Below, one piece after another: positions 6,109 to 10,204 of a stretch of 10,204 nucleotides of DNA. Under the pieces are notes generated by a model. The model did no database searches and was not told the origin of the DNA. It saw only the letters and a program-made list of their open reading frames with translations. Every line of letters starts with the position of its first letter. The first letter of the stretch is position 1. Made by a program: the position numbers and the translations under genes. This DNA comes from JBKJML01 sp046596415 (lineage in GTDB: Bacteria > Actinomycetota > Thermoleophilia > Gaiellales > Gaiellaceae). The stretch covers positions 1-10,204 of the forward strand of contig JBKJML010000022.1 of NCBI GenBank assembly GCA_046596415.1, in the 5' to 3' direction.

Positions 6109-7065
6109 ATGGACGGCGTCTTCGTCACCGGTGGCTCCGGGTTCGTCGGCGGAGCACTCGTGCGCCGGCTTGTCGAGGACGGGCGCCGCGTCCGTGCGCT
6201 CGCGCGGAGCGACGACGCGGCGGCGGCACTCGCGGCGGCCGGCGCAGAGCCGGTGCGAGGCGACCTCGGCGACGAGCGAGCGCTCGCGGACGGTGCGGCG
6301 GGGTGCGAGCTGGTGTTCAACTGCGCTGCGCGTGTTGGTGAGTGGGGGCCGCTCGCCGAGTTCCGGCACGTCAATGTCGCCGGGACCAGGAACGTGCTGC
6401 AGGCCTGCGAGCGCGCCGGGGTGCGCCGGTTGGTCCACGTCTCCAGCGAATCCGTGTTACTGAAGGGGAAGCCGTTGGCGGGCGCCGACGAGACATGGCC
6501 TTTGCAGCCGCGGTCGCGCGCCTACTACGCCGCGACGAAGGCGCAGGCCGAGCTCGTGCTGCGCGAGGCCCGCAACGTCGAGTGCGTGAGTGTCCGGCCG
6601 GTGCTCGTCTGGGGTCCGGGCGACCGCACGATCCGACCGGGCTTCGCCGCCGGCGTCCGAGCGGGGCGATTTCTGTGGGTCGACCACGGCCGCCATCTCA
6701 CTTCGACGACGCATGTCGACAATGCCGTCCACGGCTTGCTGCTCGCTGCCGCTCGTGGGCGGGCGGGCGAGGCGTACTCGGTTTCCGACGGCGAGCCGAT
6801 CAGCTTCCGCGACTTCATCACGGCGCTGCTCGCCACGATCGGCGTGACGCCGCCCGAGCGTTCCCTTCCCGGCCCGGTCGCGAGGGCGCTCGCAGCAGGC
6901 GGCGAGACGGCCTGGCGCGCGCTCCGGCTGCAGGGCCGTCCACCGCTGACGCGCACGGTCTGCTGGCTTGCCGGGCTCGAACGGACGATCTCGATCGAGA
7001 AGGCCCGCCGCGAGCTCGGGTACGAGCCGGTTCGATCGCGGGCTGAGGGGCTCGCAAGCCTCTAG
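6109..7065 (+). CDS. NAD(P)-dependent epimerase/dehydratase, extended SDR family
   Basis: A 318-residue Rossmann-fold protein. The N-terminal TGGSGFVG (7-14) is the dinucleotide-binding glycine motif of extended SDRs. GDL at 51-53 and the NCAA segment (71-74) fit the family. The catalytic set is visible: serine in VSSES (112-113), and Y140 with K144 in YYAATK. The region after 165 (RPVLVWGPGD, then TTHVDNAVHGLLLA) is typical of the 3-beta-hydroxysteroid dehydrogenase/epimerase-like branch. Substrate is unknown; nucleotide sugars, hydroxysteroid-like or isoprenoid alcohols are all possible. It starts 9 bp after the ctaG-like stop, with both a -10 hexamer and an AGGG in the gap. It ends 6 nt from the convergent tRNA-Pro. 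Confidence 0.92.
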   Translation: MDGVFVTGGSGFVGGALVRRLVEDGRRVRALARSDDAAAALAAAGAEPVRGDLGDERALADGAAGCELVFNCAARVGEWGPLAEFRHVNVAGTRNVLQACERAGVRRLVHVSSESVLLKGKPLAGADETWPLQPRSRAYYAATKAQAELVLREARNVECVSVRPVLVWGPGDRTIRPGFAAGVRAGRFLWVDHGRHLTSTTHVDNAVHGLLLAAARGRAGEAYSVSDGEPISFRDFITALLATIGVTPPERSLPGPVARALAAGGETAWRALRLQGRPPLTRTVCWLAGLERTISIEKARRELGYEPVRSRAEGLASL

Positions 7066-7071
7066 CTCGAG

Positions 7072-7145
7072 TCGGGACGGCGAGATTCGAACTCGCGGCC
7101 CCCTGCTCCCAAAGCAGGTGCGCTACCAGGCTGCGCTACGTCCCG
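7072..7145 (-). tRNA. tRNA-Pro (anticodon TGG)
   Basis: A 74-nt cloverleaf. Acceptor CGGGACG/CGTCCCG; D arm GCGC/GCGC with loop AGCCTGGTA; anticodon stem CCTGC/GCAGG with loop TTTGGGA giving TGG; T arm GCGAG-TTCGAAT-CTCGC; discriminator A. CCA is not encoded. The C1-G72 first pair is normal for bacterial tRNA-Pro. The convergent SDR gene stops 6 nt from its 3' end. Confidence 0.98.
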
Positions 7146-7153
7146 TTCGAGGG

Positions 7154-7159
7154 AGTGTA
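7154..7159 (-). promoter_or_regulatory. Candidate -10 hexamer of tRNA-Pro
   Basis: TACACT on the minus strand, 8 bp before the mature 5' end at 7145, so the primary transcript would have almost no 5' leader. No clear -35. Confidence 0.45.
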
Positions 7160-7169
7160 CGAGAGGGGC

Positions 7170-7212
7170 CGGGCCACTCGTTCCGCGTCTGAGGTGCGAG
7201 GAACGAGGCCCG
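7170..7212. repeat. Inverted repeat between divergent tRNA-Pro and GerMN gene
   Basis: CTCGTTCC (7177-7184) pairs with GGAACGAG (7200-7207) around a 15-nt loop. After a 2-nt bulge, CGGGC (7170-7174) pairs with GCCCG (7208-7212). It lies between two diverging promoters and could be a regulator site or an RNA hairpin; it partly overlaps where the tRNA-Pro -35 would lie. Nothing else is recognised between 7146 and 7263. Confidence 0.4.
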
Positions 7213-7247
7213 CGGGGAAGAATCAGATGATTTGTGCTGGAAAACCG

Positions 7248-7253
7248 TAGGAT
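7248..7253 (+). promoter_or_regulatory. Candidate -10 hexamer of the GerMN gene
   Basis: TAGGAT, 10 bp before the ATG at 7264. It predicts a leader of about four nucleotides and argues against the in-frame GTG at 7234, which lies upstream of it. Confidence 0.4.
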
Positions 7254-7263
7254 CCGCCCGGCG

Positions 7264-8070
7264 ATGATGCGGCCTCGTCAGCTTGCGCTCCTTGCAGCGG
7301 CGCTCCTAGCCACGCTTGCGGTGGCGGCGTCGGCTCCTGCCGACTCGTCGCCTCCGCCGACGCCGGTTCAGCCCGTGCCGGTGGCGCGCTTCCATTCGCT
7401 CTTCGATCTCTACTTCGTGAAAGCGGGCGCATTGACGGCGGCGCCGCGCGTGATCCCGAAGACGCGGGCAGTGGGCACGCGCGCACTCCAACTCCTTCTG
7501 GCCGGCCCGACAGCGGCGGAGCGCAGGGTCGGGTTGACGACGGCAACTCCCCGGGGCGCCCGCCTCCTGAGCGTGATCCGCCACGGCGACCTTGCGATCG
7601 TCGATCTCTCCCGCTCGTTCGGTGTCAGCCCCGACGCTGCGGTCGGCCTGCGGCTGGCCCAGGTCGTCTACACGATCACCCAGTTCCCGGGCCTCAAGCG
7701 CGTCCAGTTCGAGCTCGGCGGCGCGCAGGTGGCATCGCTCGCCGGCATCCCACTCGACCGGCCGGTTGGCCGGGCGCGTTTCGGTGCGTACCTGCCCGAC
7801 GTCGCGATCGAGGCCCCGGCGCAAGGCGCGGCCGTGGCGAGCCCGCTCACTGTGAAGGGCATGGCTTCTGGGCCTGTCCTGCTCGTGCTCGTCGCTGCGG
7901 ACGGCGAGCTGATCGCACAGCGCAAGCTCGGCACGCCCGGCCGCAGGATCGACTTCTCGGTACAGCTCCCGTTCTCGGTCGACGCCGACCAGCTCGGCCG
8001 GCTCCTCGTGCTGCGCGCGAATGGCGGCGCCGAGCTCGCGGTGATCCGCCTGACACTCGAAGCCGGCTAG
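7264..8070 (+). CDS. Secreted GerMN-Gmad2 domain protein
   Basis: A 268-residue exported protein. The signal peptide has basic residues R3 and R5, a hydrophobic core (about 7-22) and an ASA site near residue 24. No lipobox cysteine is present, unlike many GerMN lipoproteins. A proline-rich linker (30-40) leads to a GerMN domain (about 48-153): DLYFVKAG, RALQLLLAGPT, TATPRGARLLSV, GDLAIVDLS and RLAQVVYTITQFPGLKRVQFELGG. A Gmad2 immunoglobulin-like domain follows (about 180-266): VAIEAPAQGAAVASPLTVKG and FSVQLPF. The pair is named after spore germination proteins but is widespread in non-sporulating actinobacteria, where it acts at the cell surface in ways not well known, so no sporulation role is implied. 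ATG 7264 and 7267 are both possible; an in-frame GTG at 7234 lies before the -10 hexamer. Domain calls are from pattern recognition. Confidence 0.85.
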   Translation: MMRPRQLALLAAALLATLAVAASAPADSSPPPTPVQPVPVARFHSLFDLYFVKAGALTAAPRVIPKTRAVGTRALQLLLAGPTAAERRVGLTTATPRGARLLSVIRHGDLAIVDLSRSFGVSPDAAVGLRLAQVVYTITQFPGLKRVQFELGGAQVASLAGIPLDRPVGRARFGAYLPDVAIEAPAQGAAVASPLTVKGMASGPVLLVLVAADGELIAQRKLGTPGRRIDFSVQLPFSVDADQLGRLLVLRANGGAELAVIRLTLEAG

Positions 8071-8115
8071 AAGCCCACACCTTCGGCGAGCGAACGGGCC
8101 GTCGCGCCGGTCCCG

Positions 8116-8121
8116 TATGCT
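8116..8121 (+). promoter_or_regulatory. Candidate -10 hexamer of the AI-2E family gene
   Basis: TATGCT with a 6-bp spacer (CGCGCC) to the GTG at 8128. No Shine-Dalgarno is present. The preceding 45 bases after the GerMN gene stop show no strong hairpin and no clear -35. Confidence 0.5.
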
Positions 8122-8127
8122 CGCGCC

Positions 8128-9201
8128 GTGGAAGAGCGCTCGATCCAGTTCCGTCCGCGGGCCGTGCTCTCAGTGCTCGGGATCGTGCTCGCCACCGCGC
8201 TCGTGCTTCAGGTCGTCTGGATCGCCCGCGGAGTCCTCACCTGGGTGTTCATCGCGATGTTCCTCGCGCTCGCCCTGAACCCGGCTGTCGATTGGCTCCA
8301 GGCTCGCGGTTTCCGGCGGAGCCTCGCCGTCGCGTGCGCCTACGTGGGCGCGCTGCTGGCGATCGCGGCGATCGGCGCGACCTTCATCCCGACCCTGATC
8401 GACCAGGTCAACAACTTCGTCGACGCCGTCCCGGGCTACGTCGAGGACCTGACGAGCGGACGGGGCAAGCTCGGCTTCCTGGAGAGCGAGTACCAGATCA
8501 CCGAGAAAGTGCGCTCCGCGATCGGCGAGGGCGGCGCCGGTCGGGCGCTCGGTCTATCCGGAACGGCGCTCGCGGTGACGAAGGGGGTCGTCAGTGCCGT
8601 CGTCGCGATCGTGACGATCGCCTTCATCACGCTCTTCATGCTGCTCGAGGGCCCCGCCTGGCTCGAGCGGTTCTTCTCGCTCGTTCCGGCCGAGTCACAG
8701 GAGCGGTGGCGCGCGGTCGGCAACGACATCTACCGCACGGTCGGTGGCTACGTGACCGGGAACCTCGCGATCAGCCTGATCGCCGGCGTCGCCTCGACGC
8801 TCGTGCTGCTCGGAATGCGCGTTCCGTACGCGGTGGCGCTCGGCCTGCTCGTCGGGATCCTCGATCTGATCCCGCTCGCCGGTGCGACGATCGCCGCCGT
8901 CCTCGTCACGACGGTCGCGTTCCTGCACACGACAACCGCCGGGATCGTCGTGCTCATCTTCTTCGTCATCTACCAGCAGCTGGAGAATCATGTCCTCCAG
9001 CCCGTCGTCTACGGCCGGACGGTAAAGCTCTCCCCGTTGGCGGTGTTGATAGCGGTGCTCATCGGGGCCGAGCTCGCGGGTGTGATCGGCGCGCTTGCCG
9101 CCATCCCGGTCGCCGGTTCGATTCAGGTGATCCTGCTCGACTGGCTCGCGCATCGACGGGGACGTGCGCAGAGCCAGATTCGCGAAGGTGCAGGGCTTTA
9201 A
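8128..9201 (+). CDS. AI-2E family (PerM/YdiK-like) membrane permease
   Basis: A 357-residue polytopic membrane protein of the AI-2E transporter family. Hydrophobic segments lie near 12-32, 36-52, 65-88, 150-173, 208-229, 235-265, 270-283 and 303-337. The soluble stretch 90-145 between TM3 and TM4 is typical. Family signatures are the ALNPAVDWL segment (49-57), GILDLIPLAGATIA (243-256), IYQQLENHVLQPVVYG (281-296) and GALAAIPVAG (321-330). Members include E. coli TqsA (autoinducer-2 export) and Na+/H+ antiporters, so the substrate cannot be assigned and quorum sensing should not be assumed. GTG start lies 6 bp after TATGCT without a Shine-Dalgarno. It has its own promoter, and the adjacent GerMN and CAP genes give no functional clue. 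Confidence 0.93.
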   Translation: MEERSIQFRPRAVLSVLGIVLATALVLQVVWIARGVLTWVFIAMFLALALNPAVDWLQARGFRRSLAVACAYVGALLAIAAIGATFIPTLIDQVNNFVDAVPGYVEDLTSGRGKLGFLESEYQITEKVRSAIGEGGAGRALGLSGTALAVTKGVVSAVVAIVTIAFITLFMLLEGPAWLERFFSLVPAESQERWRAVGNDIYRTVGGYVTGNLAISLIAGVASTLVLLGMRVPYAVALGLLVGILDLIPLAGATIAAVLVTTVAFLHTTTAGIVVLIFFVIYQQLENHVLQPVVYGRTVKLSPLAVLIAVLIGAELAGVIGALAAIPVAGSIQVILLDWLAHRRGRAQSQIREGAGL

Positions 9202-9212
9202 TAGTTTGAATT

Positions 9213-9242
9213 AGTAAGAAAGTAACGGAAAAGAGTAAGAAA
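9213..9242 (+). repeat. AGTAAGAAA direct repeats in an AT-rich island
   Basis: AGTAAGAAA occurs at 9213-9221 and 9234-9242, 21 bp apart (two helical turns), with a related AGTAACGGA at 9221-9229. The whole 9202-9297 interval is strikingly AT-rich against its neighbours. It lies upstream of the second CAP gene and could hold sites for an activator or simply be promoter-proximal AT-rich DNA. Confidence 0.45.
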
Positions 9243-9243
9243 T

Positions 9244-9261
9244 ATCCTCCTTTCGGAGGAT
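9244..9261 (-). terminator. Leftward intrinsic-terminator-like hairpin
   Basis: Perfect 7-bp stem ATCCTCC/GGAGGAT. Read on the minus strand the loop is GAAA, a stable GNRA tetraloop, and the stem is followed by a pyrimidine/U-rich run (ATTTCTTACTCTTTT). On the plus strand there is no U tract. No minus-strand gene ends here, so it may stop antisense transcription from the right. On the plus strand GGAGGA would be a masked Shine-Dalgarno-like sequence. Confidence 0.4.
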
Positions 9262-9297
9262 GCGAGTATTCACTGAAAGTCCGATTCTCCTCACAGG

Positions 9298-9843
9298 ATG
9301 CGAGGGGGATCGGTCAAAGTCGTTGCTGTAGCTGCCGCGCTCGTTGCGCTCACGGTGGGCGCAACGTCCGTTCAGGCCGCCCCTGCGCAGCCCACTCGGA
9401 AGATCCAGGCGGTCGACGGGCTCGAGCCGCTCGTCCTCGCCGAACTGAACCGGGTTCGGGCCGCACATTCGCTCCGACCGCTCCGCCTGTCGACGAAGCT
9501 GTCCGCGGCTGCCGATCTCCACTCGCGCTCGATGGGCCGGCTCGGCTTCTTTGCGCACGAGTCCAGCGACGGCTCTCCGTTCTGGAAGCGCGTGCAGCGT
9601 TTCTACCCGCAGGGGAGCTTCCGGAACTGGTCGGTCGGCGAGAACCTGCTCTGGGCCTCACCGACGCTCGACGCCAAGCGGGCGCTCGAGCTCTGGATGG
9701 CCAGCCCGAAGCACCGGCAGAATATTCTCACCCCGACCTGGCGCGAGGTCGGCATCGGTGCCGTCAGCATCGCCGCCGCTCCCGGCGTCTTCGCCGGGAA
9801 CGACGTGACGATCGTCGCGACCGAGTTCGGCGCCAGAGCCTGA
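9298..9843 (+). CDS. Secreted CAP-domain (SCP/PR-1-like) protein
   Basis: A 181-residue exported protein. The signal peptide has R2 and K7, a hydrophobic core (about 8-24) and an SVQAA site near 28. The CAP domain spans about 42-180: LAELNRVRAAHSL, DLHSRSM (H75), FFAHESSDGSPF (H87), WSVGENLLWAS (E115), ELWMASPKHRQNIL (H139) and REVGIGAV. The four cavity residues are all present. It is longer between H87 and the GEN motif than the CAP protein at 3648-4127 and keeps the usual FF-H motif, so the two are distant paralogues rather than a recent duplication. Role outside the cell is unknown. The ATG at 9298 has only AGG one base upstream and no good TANNNT, so initiation is uncertain. A strong hairpin follows the stop codon. 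Confidence 0.88.
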   Translation: MRGGSVKVVAVAAALVALTVGATSVQAAPAQPTRKIQAVDGLEPLVLAELNRVRAAHSLRPLRLSTKLSAAADLHSRSMGRLGFFAHESSDGSPFWKRVQRFYPQGSFRNWSVGENLLWASPTLDAKRALELWMASPKHRQNILTPTWREVGIGAVSIAAAPGVFAGNDVTIVATEFGARA

Positions 9844-9853
9844 CGTTTCCGCA

Positions 9854-9889
9854 AGATCGGGGGATCCGCTCCCGCGGATTCCCCGATCT
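9854..9889 (+). terminator. 16-bp hairpin after the second CAP gene
   Basis: The arms 9854-9869 and 9874-9889 pair fully around a TCCC loop. The pair 9863/9880 is G-U in plus-strand RNA but A-C in minus-strand RNA, so the plus transcript folds best. It starts 10 nt after the CAP stop and has no U tract, the U-less form common in GC-rich actinobacteria. Confidence 0.65.
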
Positions 9890-9900
9890 GCGACCAAAAA

Positions 9901-9973
9901 TGCGCCCGGCAGGATTCGAACCTGCGACCAACGGCTTAGAAGGCCGTCGCTCTGTCCACTGAGCTACGGGCGC
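9901..9973 (-). tRNA. tRNA-Arg (anticodon TCT)
   Basis: A 73-nt cloverleaf. Acceptor GCGCCCG/CGGGCGC; D arm GCTC/GAGC with loop AGTGGACA; anticodon stem ACGGC/GCCGT with loop CTTCTAA giving TCT; T arm GCAGG-TTCGAAT-CCTGC; discriminator A. CCA is not encoded. It reads the rare AGA (and AGG) arginine codons. Five U residues follow the discriminator base directly. Confidence 0.98.
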
Positions 9974-9981
9974 CCGCTGGA

Positions 9982-9987
9982 AGGGTA
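9982..9987 (-). promoter_or_regulatory. Candidate -10 hexamer of tRNA-Arg
   Basis: TACCCT on the minus strand, 8 bp before the mature 5' end at 9973, the same spacing as tRNA-Pro. A TCGTTG 17 bp upstream is a poor -35. Confidence 0.42.
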
Positions 9988-10047
9988 CCGCGGGTCGGCG
10001 TCGGCAACGACTCCGTCAGCGGAGGCGCACCCTTCGGGTCTTCGCGA

Positions 10048-10077
10048 TTGCAGGATCCGCGGCAGCGGACCCTGCAA
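10048..10077 (-). terminator. Hairpin downstream of tRNA-His
   Basis: A 13-bp stem, arms 10048-10060 and 10065-10077, loop TGCC on the minus strand. The pair 10055/10070 is G-U in minus-strand RNA but A-C on the plus strand, so it suits the leftward transcript from tRNA-His. It begins 19 nt after the tRNA 3' end, past a U5 run (10084-10088). A 10-bp palindrome, GCAAGCTTGC (10074-10083), overlaps its edge. Confidence 0.55.
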
Positions 10078-10096
10078 GCTTGCAAAAAGACGACCA

Positions 10097-10170
10097 GGTG
10101 GCGGACGGGACTCGAACCCGCGACCACCGGGACCACAACCCGGGGCTCTACCAACTGAGCTACCGCCACC
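10097..10170 (-). tRNA. tRNA-His (anticodon GTG)
   Basis: A 74-nt gene including the extra G at -1 (10170), which pairs with discriminator C (10097), the hallmark of bacterial tRNA-His. Acceptor GTGGCGG/CCGCCAC; D arm GCTC/GAGC; anticodon stem CCGGG/CCCGG with loop TTGTGGT giving GTG; T arm GCGGG-TTCGAGT-CCCGT with one G-U pair. CCA is not encoded. Confidence 0.98.
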
Positions 10171-10181
10171 GTGCTCGTCGA

Positions 10182-10187
10182 AGGATA
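10182..10187 (-). promoter_or_regulatory. Candidate -10 hexamer of tRNA-His
   Basis: TATCCT on the minus strand, 11 bp before the 5' end at 10170. A -35 at normal spacing would fall beyond the right edge of the window. Confidence 0.42.
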
Positions 10188-10204
10188 GCCACGGCGGTCA
10201 GGGG

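Noticed and set aside
5500..6438. 312-codon minus-strand frame opposite ctaG and the SDR
   Set aside because: Crosses two convincing genes in antisense and shows no domain; composition is typical of shadow frames.
7264..8070. Sporulation or germination locus implied by GerMN
   Set aside because: GerMN-Gmad2 proteins are common in non-sporulating actinobacteria and no other spore gene is present.
8128..9201. Quorum-sensing role from the AI-2E family name
   Set aside because: The family name comes from one E. coli member; others are ion antiporters, and no luxS or lsr-type gene is nearby.
9202..9297. c-di-AMP (ydaO) or c-di-GMP riboswitch before the CAP gene
   Set aside because: Such riboswitches precede some cell-wall genes, but none of their conserved core segments is present; there is only one simple hairpin.
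9936..10169. 77-codon minus-strand frame across tRNA-Arg and tRNA-His
   Set aside because: It is a translation of two tRNA genes and their spacer.
5269..10170. tRNA genes as integration sites of a mobile element
   Set aside because: All four tRNAs are intact, no partial tRNA copies or direct repeats of their 3' ends were seen, and no integrase gene is present.

Overview
The window is GC-rich bacterial chromosome with strong G/C preference at third codon positions, GTG and TTG starts, and almost no Shine-Dalgarno sequences. Gene content (an IspH-type isoprenoid enzyme, a CtaG/caa3-type oxidase assembly protein, a GerMN-Gmad2 secreted protein, secreted CAP-domain proteins, a GAF-GAF-PAS histidine kinase) and the apparent leaderless promoters point to Actinomycetota, possibly a deep lineage such as Thermoleophilia. 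That placement is an inference from style and content, not from a marker gene. The region looks like ordinary core chromosome: I see no transposase, integrase, phage gene, CRISPR array or defence island.

Left part (1-3641): the start of ispH lies on the minus strand and runs off the left edge. Divergent from it is a large membrane-bound histidine kinase, followed after 34 nt by a single-domain response regulator, presumably its partner. Middle part (3648-5339): three minus-strand units, a small secreted CAP-domain protein, an EamA-family permease and tRNA-Gly(TCC), with a 22-bp dyad and a large hairpin between them. Next part (5362-7145): ctaG-like and an extended SDR epimerase/dehydratase on the plus strand, ending 6 nt from a convergent tRNA-Pro(TGG). 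Right part (7170-9843): GerMN-Gmad2 secreted protein, AI-2E family permease, an AT-rich non-coding island and a second CAP-domain protein, all plus strand. The end (9901-10170) holds tRNA-Arg(TCT) and tRNA-His(GTG) on the minus strand with strand-specific hairpins. No gene-free stretch exceeds 300 bases.

The genes do not form one pathway; most appear to be separate transcription units. The most informative signal is regulatory. A TANNNT -10 hexamer sits exactly 6 bp before the start codon of four genes, 7 bp before ispH, and 10-11 bp before two others, with no usable Shine-Dalgarno in most cases, which suggests widespread leaderless transcription. The same hexamer lies 8-11 bp before the 5' ends of all four tRNAs. 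Between tRNA-Gly and ctaG one symmetric element gives a -10 hexamer on both strands. Several hairpins contain G-U wobbles that pair in only one strand's RNA, which indicates the transcribed direction. I did not find a convincing novel multi-gene system.
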